Assembly: GCA_022414725.1 (NCBI GenBank)
Contig: CM039464.1
Span: 28,182,917-28,246,916, forward strand
From: Microglena sp. YARC
Taxonomy: Eukaryota > Chlorophyta > Chlorophyceae > Chlamydomonadales > Chlamydomonadaceae
Length of the DNA: 64,000 nucleotides
Direction of reading: 5' to 3'
Numbering within the stretch: position 1 is the stretch's first letter; each line of letters begins with the position of its first letter. Position numbers and translations under genes: made by a program. Below the pieces are notes generated by a model that saw only the letters and a list, made by a program, of their open reading frames with translations, had not been told where the DNA came from and did not search any database. Below are positions 22,195 through 33,300 of the stretch, one piece after another.

Positions 22195-23760
22195 GGTACT
22201 TCCCTTCGCGGGGCTGGGGTCGGGGGTTGTGGGTTGGGGCTGGGGTTGGGGTTGGGGGCTGGGGTTGGGGTTGGGGACGGGGATGGGGAGTGGGGAGTCT
22301 TTGGGGCTGGGGTAGGTGCTTGGGGCTGGGGTTAGTGGTTGGTGGTTGGTGGTTGGGGCTGGGGTCGGGGTTGTGGGTTGGGGGCTGGGGTTGGGGGTTG
22401 GGGACGGGGATGGGGAGTGGGGAGTCTTTTGGGGCTGGGGTTGGTGGTTGGTGCGTGGGGCTGGGGTTAGTGGTTGGTGGTTGGTGGTTGGGGCTGGGGT
22501 CGGGGGTTGTGGGTTGGGGGCTGGGGTTGGGGGTTGGGGACGGGATGGGGAGTGGGGAGTCTTTGGGGCTGGGGTTGGTGGTTGGTGGTTGGGGCTGGGG
22601 TTAGTGGTTGGTGGTTGGTGGTTGGGGCTGGGGTTGTGGGTTGGGGGCTGGGGTTGGGGTTGGGGACGGGGATGGGGAGTGGGGAGTCTTTTGGGCTGGG
22701 GTTGGTGCTTGGTGCTTGGGGCTGGGGTTGGTGGTTGGTGGTTGGGGCTGGGGTCGGGGGTTGTGGGTTGGGGGCTGGGGTTGGGGGTTGGGGACGGGGA
22801 TGGGGAGTGGGAGTCTTTTGGGGCTGGGGTTGGTGGTTGGTGCTTGGGGCTGGGGTTAGTGGTTGGTGGTTGGGGCTGGGGTCGGGGGTTGTGGGTTGGG
22901 GGCTGGGTTGGGGGTTGGGGACGGGGATGGGGAGTGGGGAGTCTTTGGGGCTGGGGTAGGTGCTTGGGGCTGGGGTTAGTGGTTGGTGGTTGGTGGTTGG
23001 GGCTGGGGTCGGGTTGTGGGTTGGGGGCTGGGGTTGGGGGTTGGGGACGGGGATGGGGAGTGGGGAGTCTTTTGGGGCTGGGGTTGGTGGTTGGTGCGTG
23101 GGGCTGGGGTTAGTGGTTGGTGGTTGGTGGTTGGGGCTGGGGTCGGGGGTTGTGGGTTGGGGGCTGGGGTTGGGGTTGGGGACGGGGATGGGGAGTGGGG
23201 AGTCTTTGGGGGCTGGGGTTGGTGTTGGTGGTTGGGGCTGGGGTTAGTGGTTGGTGGTTGGTGGTTGGGGCTGGGGTTGTGGGTTGGGGGTTGGGGGCTG
23301 GGGTTGGGGGTTGGGGACGGGGATGGGGAGTGGGGAGTCTTTTGGGGCTGGGGTTGGTGCTTGGTGCTTGGGCTGGGGTTGGTGGTTGGTGGTTGGGGCT
23401 GGGGTCGGGGTTGTGGGTTGGGGGCTGGGTTGGGGGTTGGGGACGGGGATGGGGAGTGGGGAGTCTTTTGGGGCTGGGGTTGGTGGTTGGTGCTTGGGGC
23501 TGGGGTTAGTGGTTGGTGGTTGGGGCTGGGGTCGGGGGTTGTGGGTTGGGGGCTGGGGTTGGGGGTTGGGGACGGGGATGGGGAGTGGGGAGTCTTTTTG
23601 GGGCTGGGGTTGGTGGTTGGTGCTTGGGGCTGGGGTTAGTGGTTGGTGGTTGGTGGTTGGGGCTGGGGTCGGGGGTTGGGGGCTGGGGTTGGGGGTTGGG
23701 GACGGGGATGGGGAGTGGGGAGTCTTCTGGGGCTGGGTTTGGTGGTTGGTGGTTGGGTTG
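22195..23760 (+). repeat. G-rich (GGGGTTGGTGGTTGG) minisatellite
   Basis: Superunits of about 130-145 bp with gacggggatggggagtgggg and gagtcttttggggctggggt. Its mirror on the opposite strand is the C-rich array at 44280-46230. Confidence 0.9.
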
Positions 23761-24006
23761 GGTTCATGGTAGAGCTCGTTCAAAGGATGGTGCAGGGTCC
23801 GAATACCTATCAGGGTACTTCCAAGCGCGCGTTTTTGCGCGCTGGCGCGCTGCCTTTTCGAGCCCCACTGCGCGTTTCGCGCAGTTTTTTGCATCCCCCT
23901 GTGGGCGCAGCAAGCATCTTTTGCGCTTTTTGCACTGCAAAACGCAGTTTTGTTTTTTTCAAGTGCGCTAAAGCGCTGGCCAATTTGATCAATGGAAGTA
24001 CCCTGG
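23761..24006. mobile_element. tRNA-like fragment plus MITE-A
   Basis: ggtagagctcgttcaaagg and gggtccgaatacc resemble A and B boxes. MITE-A follows at 23813-24006. The same composite is found inverted at 44094-44330. Confidence 0.7.
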
Positions 24007-24096
24007 TGGCTAAAGCATTCATTATAAATGTGGAAACAAGCCCACCTACTTCAACTACCCACCTACTTCACCCACTGACCACTCACCCACTCTCAG

Positions 24097-24180
24097 GTTA
24101 TCGACCAAGTTTCTGAGAAGTACCAACCAGCAGGGATGACATCAATGGTAGCCAAGAGCTGGCTTTCCAAACTTTCGCCG
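24097..24180 (+). CDS. Candidate exon N5 of the large gene
   Basis: Acceptor cacccactctcag and donor ccg|gtacgt. 84 nt, 28 codons, phase 0 both sides. Contains VIDQVSEKYQPAGMTSM and a Lys/Trp/Ser segment. It joins in phase between exon N4 and the first thioesterase exon at 30250. Its 3' half with donor is copied at about 24685-24730, 25127-25150, 25331-25365 and 25535-25572, each copy separated by mobile repeats. No family recognised. Confidence 0.55.
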
Positions 24181-25575
24181 GTACGTGATTGAATTATAGC
24201 AATTCAGGGGATGAACTGGACAAAACGGTTCCGCGAGAACTCGTACTTAGTACTTCGTCAAAAATGTTGGCCTGGAAATCCGAGAATTCTTGAAAAATTG
24301 GCCTGGAATTCTCAACAATTCTCGACTAAGTACGAAACGTTTGTCCAGTTCAACCCCTGGATTGCTATAGAGTGACAAGTGAAGGTTGTTACAAAGAGAA
24401 GCACAGACAAAAAAGTGAAACCTGGAAAAAGATACGATATTAAAGTAACAAGTCCTATGCAGCGTCGCAAGCGACGTTGAAAATTGGTTGAGTGTGTTTG
24501 GAAACGGAACGGAAGGTGGCAATGGAAATGGAGCTGACCGAAGCCGGATACTTATGACTTATCAGACAGTTGGCTGACATGTCAGGCTTCGTTTTTCAGT
24601 CGGTCAGTCGATCTGTCGATCGGTCGGACATTAGGAAGCACAAACGACAAAGGACAAGAGGGTGAATATGGGGGCTCCTGCGATGACATCATTGGTAGCC
24701 AAGAGCTGGCTCTCCAAACTTTCGCCGGTACGTGATTTGATTAAAGTAACAAGTGATTTAATTAAAGTAACAAGTGATTTAATTAATGTAACAACAACAA
24801 CAACAAAACAAAAAACGTGATTGAATTAAAGTGAAGAAAAAAACGTGATTTAATTAAAGTAACAAGTCCTATGTAACAAAACCACCACAACAACAACACA
24901 AATGTAACAAGTTCTATGTAGCGTTGCAAGCACTTCGAAAAATTGGCGGAGTGTGTTGGAAACGGAACGAAAGGTGGCAACCGAAATGGAGCTGACCTAA
25001 GCCAGTTAGTGATGAGACAGCTGGCTGACGTGTCAGGCTTCGTTTTTTCGGTCGGTTGGTCGGTCGGTCAGTCGGTTGGACGGACGCTCAAGCAGACAAC
25101 AGGGTGAGTCTGGAGGCTCCCGCGATGACATCAATAGTAGCCAAGAGCTAGACCAGATCGCTAAAGAATGAAGAGTCGGGGGTTCGACTCCCCCTTCGGT
25201 CGCTCTTGGCGTTGCAGGTCGTCGTCAACCGCGATGGTAGCTTGTCCAGTTGAGGTAGGAGACCGCTCCCCACCCGCGTACGACGGGCTCCCTTAACACC
25301 ACGCCCCACCAGGCGTTATCATTACCTTTTTAGCCAAGAGCTAGCTCACCAAACTATCGCCGGTACGTGATTAAATTAAAGTACCAAGTCGTATGCAGCG
25401 TCGCAAGCGACGCGGAAAATTGGCGGAGTTTGTTGGCAACGGAACAGAAGGTGGTAACGGAAATGGAGCAGACCGAAGCCAGTTAGTTGTGAGACAGTTG
25501 GCTGACGTGTCAGGCTTCAATTGTTCAGTCAATGGTAGCCAAGAGCTGGCCCTCCAAACTATCGCCGGTTCGTAG
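24181..25575 (+). repeat. Repeated block: N5 exon end, donor and R3
   Basis: Copies of gtagccaagagctgg with the donor region alternate with inverted R3 copies (24445-24690, 24905-25120, 25385-25535) and one SINE (25149-25327). A larger block containing R3 was duplicated, then diverged. Confidence 0.7.
25149..25327 (+). mobile_element. tRNA-derived SINE, subfamily b
   Basis: Head gtcgggggttcgactccccc (B-box plus stem), then ttgcaggtcgtcgtcaaccg and the end caggcgttatcattacc. The 5' A-box part is cut off. Confidence 0.8.
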
Positions 25576-25749
25576 GGAACGGCAACATGATATCATAAGA
25601 TATGATGTCATAATATGATATCATATGATGCCGGCAGTCTGACTGGGCTGAAGTTACCATTTATAGACAATATCACATGATGCAATTTGTATGATATTAT
25701 TTGATATCATACTCGCCTTTGGCCAACATCATATAATTTGCCGGTCCCT
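25573..25749. mobile_element. MITE-C
   Basis: Ends tagggaacggcaac and ttgccggtcccta, rich in atgatatcatatgat palindromes. Other copies: 42865-43020, 51469-51635, 51825-51930 (partial), 55809-56043. From 25750 to 26090 no gene or known repeat is seen. Confidence 0.75.
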
Positions 25750-26094
25750 AGCAGTATGTTATCGAATTAAAGTAAAAACAAATAATCAGCTATATAATAA
25801 CAAACCTGGTTCTCAGCTGAATAGTGAAACAGATAAGGAAACATTACATGCTACCAATATTCCAGTTCTTAAAAACGGATTAAGACCACTAATGACATTA
25901 AAAAAGAAACAAATCGACAGTTTATTTCTTTACGACGACGCATTGCCACTGCGTCGCCATTCCGTCGTCGCATGGCAACGCATGGGTTTGGCTAAACTAG
26001 ACAGAATTGGCCGTAATTTATTAAAAAATGAATTAAGACCATTAATGGCATAATAATTAAAAAATAAACAAGTCAACACTTTCAGTCAGTGGCA

Positions 26095-26520
26095 TGCATC
26101 AAGATCCGCAGTTTGGCACCTACCCACCCACTCACCCACCAGCACACGTTGTACCCTTGTAGGGTGAGGCGTATGAAGCGTGAGGGAGCAAGCGAAGCTA
26201 ACATGGATGCTGTGTGGCAGCTACCCACCCACTCACCCACCAGCACACGTACCCACACCCACCCACTCACCCACCATGGCATGCATCACACTTTCAGTGG
26301 CATGCATCAAGAGCCGCTCACACTGCCAACCTGTATAATAAATAAATACATATATAAATAAATAATGAATAAATCATATGCCCTCTGACGAGACGTGAAG
26401 CTGGGGGGGGCCAGCCTGTTTGCTTGCACTAGGGCCAGCCAACAACTGTCACCCTGTAAATAAATAATATATATATATATATATATATATACATAAAAAG
26501 AAATCATGGTCGTGGTCGTG
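26095..26520. repeat. Short duplications, repeat R4 and (AT)n
   Basis: Two copies of a block with ctacccacccactcacccac and ggcatgcatca, then R4 (gacgagacgtgaagctgggg, gccagcctgtttgcttgcac) and (at)n at 26466-26492. R4 also at 27950-28045, 28085-28175 and about 53515-53600. Confidence 0.75.
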
Positions 26521-27560
26521 GTCGTGGTGGTTGTGGTGGTGTCATCATCGCGTACCCACGCGCCATGGGCGTGCAAAGTGTAACCGACTTGCAACCGACT
26601 TTCCGTCAAACCCAACTCGCAACACTCCGCCCAGCGAAATTTTCAAATTCCGAAACTGCAGATGCGCAAAGCTAAGCGCACGCGCTCATTTCATCCCCAT
26701 ATTTTCCTCCCATACTATGTCTGCAAGCAATTTAGATCCAGGAGATCTTCTCCTCAGAGGTCATCTGCTGGCCCTCGCTTTGCATGGCGCTCAGAATAAT
26801 CGTTTCAGTTCATTGCTTCTTCACGGAGCATGCGACCATGATACATGCCAACGGTCATAATGGACAGGAGGGCCCGTAACACCACCAGCCAGCGCTCAAA
26901 GCGAGCTTGCATGAGCAAGGAAGAACTGGACAGAGCCGGGCAGAGCCAACAAGAGTCGACGTGATGCCCACGCTGCCCGACCCGAGGAGTTACGCCCGGC
27001 CGATCAAGCCGGACGTGAACAACGCGATCCCATGCCTCAGGATGAACACGAAGCTGCTAAGCTGCTCTTAACCAAGCCAGGCGTGAAGACTTTGCTTTCC
27101 AACCTCAGGAGTTACGCCAGACTCATAATCAAGCCAGACCTTCAGATCGTCATGCTTTATTCTCCGCCTGCGAGCGTTGCCATCGTTCATCTCGCGCATG
27201 CGCACTTTCGCCATGCCATCGCATCGCCTTCGTCATGGTTGGCTGGTTGTTGCGATTAATTCGACTTTGTTCAGATCGCCACGGCCATTCCGTCCCTCTG
27301 CACACTCTCGCGCTTGCACCTCTCATCCCTTATCTGAAAGCTCTTTTCTTTGTATCGAATATCGTGACATACGATTTGTGCTGTTCCAAGAGTTGACAGA
27401 GTATCAACTGGAGCACTGCACGAGAAGATGAAACTGCAAGTTTGTAGCTTTGGAATTGCGCTGGTCCAGTGTTCTCGGGGTGATCTGGATCTGAGCGTTC
27501 CCAAGTTGTTGGTCTGCACTTTCCCTCTTTCTGCAAGATTAAATCCCACAGAGTGAAGGG
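26521..27560 (+). other. Non-repetitive segment with relict coding-like frames
   Basis: Composition differs from the flanks. Frames at 26717-26860 (47 codons) and the open stretch about 26942-27260 are protein-like. The second contains SRRDAHAARPEELRPADQAG and then DEHEAAKLLL. Arg/Glu/Ala-rich stretches of this kind occur before Helitron helicases in algae, but no helicase or Rep motif is present, so this is only a suggestion. Could be a decayed mobile gene or chance. Confidence 0.3.
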
Positions 27561-27896
27561 TATGAGGTAGGGAGGAGGAGACTGTGTGTGCGTGTTGGTT
27601 GTTGGGGGAAGGGAGGCTTTTGGGGGCGAAGGTGAGAGAAAGAGAGTGTGTGTGGATTGGGTAGGAAGAGGCCGGGGGAAGTAGAGGATACTGTGGGTCT
27701 GTATGTGTATGTGTGTGTGTGTGAGTTTGTCATAGCCCATAGGGGGGGGGGGGGGGGGATGGAATACGTATATCCAGGGAGGGAGGCCACAGCTGAAGCA
27801 GAAGGAGAAAAGCTAGAGAGAAGAGGTGTGCGTCTGAGAGTGCGGGGGGATAGGGAGTGTTGGTGTGGCCACCGGCCACACGGGCAACTGTACTAG

Positions 27897-27955
<59 letters not shown>

Positions 27956-28190
27956 TCATATGCCTTATGACGAGACGTGAAGCTGGGGGGCCAGCCTGTT
28001 TGCTTGCTCTGGGGGCCAACTAACAACCGTCAACCTGTATAATAAATAAATAAATACATATATACATAAATAAATAAATAAATGAATAAATCATATGCCT
28101 TATGACGAGACGTGAAGCTGGGGGGAGCCAGCCTGTTTGCTTGCACTGGGGGCAACCACCAACTGTCAACCAGTTGCACTTCGACACAAA
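27561..28190. repeat. GT/GA-rich tracts, (AT)n and two R4 copies
   Basis: (at)n at about 27898-27944, ataa tracts, R4 at 27950-28045 and 28085-28175. No gene. Confidence 0.8.
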
Positions 28191-28192
28191 TA

Positions 28193-28420
28193 TTTTTGGC
28201 AGAGCCTCTCCTTCTGGGGGGCAGGAGCCCCTAGATTCACCTTGTTGTCTGTCTGTCCATCCGACTGTCTAACTGACCGACGACTGTGACGAAGCCCGAC
28301 ACGTCAGCCAACCGTCTCGTAACTAACTGGCTTCTGTCCGCTCCATTCCGTTGCCACCTGTCATTCCGATAGTCAGCACTCACCGCCAATTTTCCGCTTC
28401 GCTTGCGACGCTACCCAGGA
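28193..28420 (+). repeat. Dispersed repeat R3 copy
   Basis: ttttggcagagcctctcctt ... gcccgacacgtcagccaacc ... ttgcgacgctacc. Confidence 0.75.
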
Positions 28421-28499
28421 CTTGTTAACTTAGAGCTGTTTTGTTTGTAGTTGGAGAGGGTAGGCACAGGGAGATTGAATAGCTATTTATACAGCGAAT

Positions 28500-28860
28500 G
28501 AAACTCACCCACCAAGCCACCCACGCACTCCCACTTACAACATATGAGCAAATCTCTCATAAACATACTCATACACCACCACCACCACCACCACCGCCAC
28601 CACCACTTACCCCAACTCCAACCACTAAATTGCACTCCAACCCAAACCCCAAACACTAAATTGCACCCCAACCCAAACCCCAAACACTAAATTGCACCCA
28701 AACCCTAACCCCAAACACTCAATTGCACCCCAACCACTAAATTGCACCCCAAACCCAAACCCCAAACACTTAATTGCACCCAAAAACCAACCACTAAATT
28801 GCACCCAAACCCAAACCCAAACGACCAAATTACACCCCAAACCCAACCTCAACCACTAAA
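28500..28860 (+). repeat. Minisatellite (ccaaacactaaattgcaccc)
   Basis: About twelve short units around ccaaaccccaaacactaaatt. The word aaattgcacc leads directly into the next array. Confidence 0.85.
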
Positions 28861-30249
28861 TTGCATCGCCCTTCCTGCTTGTACCCACCAGCCTTGCCCA
28901 GGCCAAGATGCTATTGTTCATCTACCCCACCCCCCCACCCCTCCTCCTCCTCCTCCTCACTCACCCACCTCCCCACCCACCCAGCCCACCACCCACTTCA
29001 CGTAAACCTAAATCGAACTGCCTCTCCTGCTTGTACCCACCGGCCTCGACGATGCCAAGATGCTGGTGTTCATCTAGCCCCCCCACCCCCACCCCACCCT
29101 CCTCCTCCTCACTCACCCACCTCCCCACCCACCCAGCCAGCCACCCACTTCACGCAAACCTAAATCGCACTGCCTGTCCTGCTTGTAACCACCAGCCTCG
29201 ACCATGCCAAGATGCTGTTGTTCATCTACCCCCCCCCCCCCCTCCTCCTCCTCCTCCTCCTCTCACTCACCCACCTCCCCACCCACCCAGCCAGCCACCC
29301 ACTTCACATAAACCTAAATTGCATCGCCTTTCCTGCTTGTACCCACTGGCCTCGACCATGCCAAGATGCTATTGTTCATTTACCCCCCCCCCCCCCCCCC
29401 CCCCCTCCTCCTCCTCCTCCTCACTCACCCGCCTCCCCACCACCCAGCCAGCCACCTACTGCAGCTGAACCTAAATTGCACCGCCTCACCTGATTGTACC
29501 CACCAGCCTCGACCATGCAAGATGCTGTTGTTCATCTACCCCTGCCCCCCCCCCCCCCCCCCTCCTCCTCCTCCGCCTCCTCCTCCTCCTCCTCCTCCTC
29601 ACTCACCCACCTCCCCACCCACCCCAGCCAGCCACCCACTTCGCGTAAACCTAAATCGCACTGCCTCTCCTGCTTGTACTAACCAGCCTCGACCATGCCA
29701 AGATGCTGTTGTTCATCTACCCCCCCCCCCCCCCCCCCTCCTCCTCCTCCTCCTCCTCACTCACCCACCTCCCCACCCACCCAGCCACCCACCTACTTCA
29801 GCTGAACCTAAATTGCACCGCCTCACCTGCTTGTACCCATAAGCCTCGTCCAGGCCAAGATGCTGGTGTTCATCTAGCCCTCTACCCACCCACACACACA
29901 CCCACCCACCCCACCCCTCCTCCTCCTCACTCACCCACCTCCCCAGCCACCCACCTACTTCAGCTGAACCTAAATTGCACCGCCTCTCCTGCTTGTACCC
30001 ATCAGCCTCGTCCAGGCCAAGATGCTGATGTTCATCTAGCATATGAGCAACTCTCATAAACATACTCATACACCACCCCCAGCCCCAACCCCAACCCCAA
30101 CCCCAACCCCAACCCCAACCCCAACTTTAACCCTACCCCAACCCCAACCCCAACCCCAACCTAACCCAACCCCAACCCCAACCCAAACCCAAACCCAACC
30201 CCAACCCCAACCGCTAAATTACACCGCCTTTCTTGTTTGTACCCTTCAG
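28861..30249 (+). repeat. Array of acceptor/exon-start copies before exon T1
   Basis: Eight copies of cctgcttgtacccaccag plus the first ~33 nt of exon T1 (cctcg.cca.gccaagatgctg.tgttcatcta), spaced 110-185 bp and each followed by c-runs and (ctc)n. Some acceptors have lost AG. Starts near 28892, 29044, 29194, 29354, 29508, 29689, 29847 and 30006. Confidence 0.85.
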
Positions 30250-30360
30250 CCTCGCCCAGGCCAAGATGCTGTCGTTCATCTAGTGTGCTTCCCTTATGGT
30301 GGAACTGCAGCGACAGCTGTGTACGAGGCGTGGCCAGGCATGATGCCAGAATATGTACGG
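30250..30360 (+). CDS. Exon T1: thioesterase N-terminal strand
   Basis: Acceptor gtttgtacccttcag, donor cgg|gtaagt. 37 codons, phase 0. PRPGQDAVVHLVCFPYGG gives the first strand and the Gly-rich oxyanion-side loop of the domain, then WPGMMPEYVR, which leads in phase into VSTLQPPGRG of the next exon, exactly the family order. A partial copy of the exon end (30514-30556) with a decayed donor follows at the next array. Confidence 0.8.
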
Positions 30361-33300
30361 GTAAGTAGCATGTGTGCTTGCATCAGTGCATTTTGGTTGC
30401 ATCAGTGCATTTTGGTTGCATCAGTGCATTTTGGTTGCATCAGTGCATTTTGGTTGCATCAGTGCATTTTGGTCGCATCAGTGCATTGATTTGCATCCCC
30501 CCCCCCCCCCCCCTGTGTACGAGGCATGGCCAGGCATGATGCCGGAATATGTACGTATAAGTAGCATGTGTGCTTGCATCAGTAGCATGTGTGCTTGCAT
30601 TTTGGTGTGCATATGTGGTGTGCGTATGAGCATGTGCGTATGTGCATATTTGGTGTGCGTATAAGTAGCATGTGTGCTTGCATAAGTAGCATGTGTGCTT
30701 GTATAAGTAGCATGTGTGCTTGCATAAGTAGCATGTGTGCTTGTATAAGTAGCATGTGTGCTTGTATAAGTAGCATGTGTGCTTGCATAAGTAGCATGTG
30801 TGCTTGCATAAGTAGCATGTGTGCTTTCATAAGTAGCATGTGTGCTTGTATAAGTAGCATGTGTGCTTGCATAAGTAGCATGTGTGCTTGTAAAGGTAGC
30901 ATGTGTGCTTGCATAAGTAGCATGTGTGCTTGCATAAGTAGCATGTGTGCTTGTATAAGTAGCATGTGTGCTTGCATAAGTAGCATGTGTGCTTGTATAA
31001 GTAGCATGTGTGCTTGCATAAGTAGCATGTGTGCTTGCATAAGTAGCATGTGTGCTTGTATAAGTAGCATGTGTGCTTGCATAAGTAGCATGTGTGCTTG
31101 TATAAGTAGCATGTGTGCTTGCATAAGTAGCATGTGTGCTTGTATAAGTAGCATGTGTGCTTGCATAAGTAGCATGTGTGCTTGTATAAGTAGCATGTGT
31201 GCATGCATCAATGCATTTTGGTTGCATCAGTGCATTGGTTGGCATTTCCCCTCCCTGTGTTTCTATCAGTGCATGTAATTGCATTTGTTTGCATGGGTCT
31301 TCAGGTTTTGGGTGGAGCCCCCCCTTCTGGGTGGCGGCCCCAAGATTCACCCCGGTGTCCGTCTGTCCGTCTGTCCGACCGACGACCGAGCTCCAACACT
31401 AACACTACCTCCAACACAAACACTAACTCCAACACAAACACCAACACTAACAACACCTCCAACACAAACACTAATTCCAACACTAATACTAACACCAACT
31501 CTAACTCCAACTCCAACACTAACTCCAACACAAACACCAACACAAACTTGAACTCAAATTCCAAAACAAACACAAACCCCAACACAAACACAAACTCGAA
31601 CACCAACTCAAATTTTAACGCCAAAACCAACACTAACACAAACTCAAACACTAACTCCAACTCAAACACAAACACAAACCCCACCACACACACACACACA
31701 CAAAAACTCCAATTTTAACACCAACACCAACACAAAATATAACACAAACTCCAACACCAACACCAGAAAATAGTACCTTATGGTTGCAAAGCTGTGATTA
31801 GCGCCCTGTTATTGAGCTTGCCCTGTAACACCAGTGATCTGCTTGTGGTGCCCATCTGACAGACTATCAACTAAGAGTGCGCATTGGATTTAGTTTTTGT
31901 ATGTCTTACAAGTCTTTCCCCTTATGCTGTTTCATGTATGAGTAAATGTGGCAAGAAACATGAAGTACTAGGTGTGTGTGTGTGTGTATTTGGTGGTGGG
32001 GGGGATGTATGTGTGTGTCAGTGTGTGTGCGCGTGCTTGTGAATGCAGCTAAGTGGGCAACATTGCGTATGATACTACTAAGAGGGCGCATTGGATTAAG
32101 TATTTGTATGTCTTAGAGTCTCATCCTTTATGCTGTTTCGTGTATTAATAAATGTGGAAAGAAACGTGACGTTCAATTATCTGCATAGCACGAACTCCGG
32201 GCCCCCGTCGTTTACGATTTGCTGGGATTCAGTTCACCAGTGCTTGTATGTCTAAACTGCCTTTCACCAGTGCTTGTATGTCTAAACTGCCTTTCACCAG
32301 TGCTTGTATGTCTAAACTGCCTTTCACCAGTGCTTGTATGTTTAAACTGCCTTTCACCAGTGCTTGTATGTCTAAAATGCCTTTCTTGCTTTGAAGGTCG
32401 GGCAAGTCTCTGTACTCTGTCCTATTTGGCTACCCTTGGACCGTAAAAAATATTTGCTGGGATTCAGTTCACCAGTGCTTGTGTGTCTAAACTGCCTTTC
32501 TTGTTTTGAAGGTCGGGCAAGTCTCTGTAGCCTATTTGGCTACCCTTGGACCGTACAAATACATAAATATAAATGTAAATAAAAATAAATAAAAATACTA
32601 GGGTTGTCAATATCCTCCTGGTTCTTAGATTATTGTGCGATAGTGGTGATGGTGGAGACAGTGGTGGTGGAGGTGGTGATTATAATTGGCGATAAGCCGA
32701 TGAATCGGGTGCATTTATTGTGGTGTTATGGTGACAGTGGTGATAGTGGTGGTGATTATAATTGGCGATAAGCAGATGAATCGGGTACATTTATTGTGGT
32801 GGTGATAGTGGTGATAGTGGTGGTGGTGGTGGTGATAGTGGTGATAGTGGTGGTGGTGGTGATAGTGGTAATAGTGGTAATAGTGGTGGTGGTGGTGATA
32901 GTGGTAATAGTGGTGGTGGTGGTGATAATGGTAATAGTGGTAATAGTGGTGGTGGTGGTGATAGTGGTGATAGTAGTGGTGATAGTGGTGGTGGTGGTGA
33001 TAGTGGTGATAGTGGTGGTGGTGGTGGTGGTGGTGATAGTGGTAATAGTGGTAATAGTGGTGGTGGTGGTGGTGGTGGTGATAGTGGTAATAGTGGTGGT
33101 GGTGGTGATAGTGGTGGTGGTGGTGATAGTGGTAATAGTAGTGGTGATGGTGGTGGTGGTGATAATGGTAATAGTGGTGGTGGTGGTGATAGTGGTGGTG
33201 GTGGTGGTGGTGATAGTGGTGGTGGTGGTGATGGTGGTGGTGATAGTGGTGGTGGTGATAGTGGTGATAGTGGTAATAGTGGTGGTGATAGTGGTGGTAG

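Noticed and set aside
30065..30205. CCCCAA-type telomere repeat
   Set aside because: Irregular ccccaa/cccaaa tract within an acceptor-derived array; probably simple pyrimidine-tract expansion.
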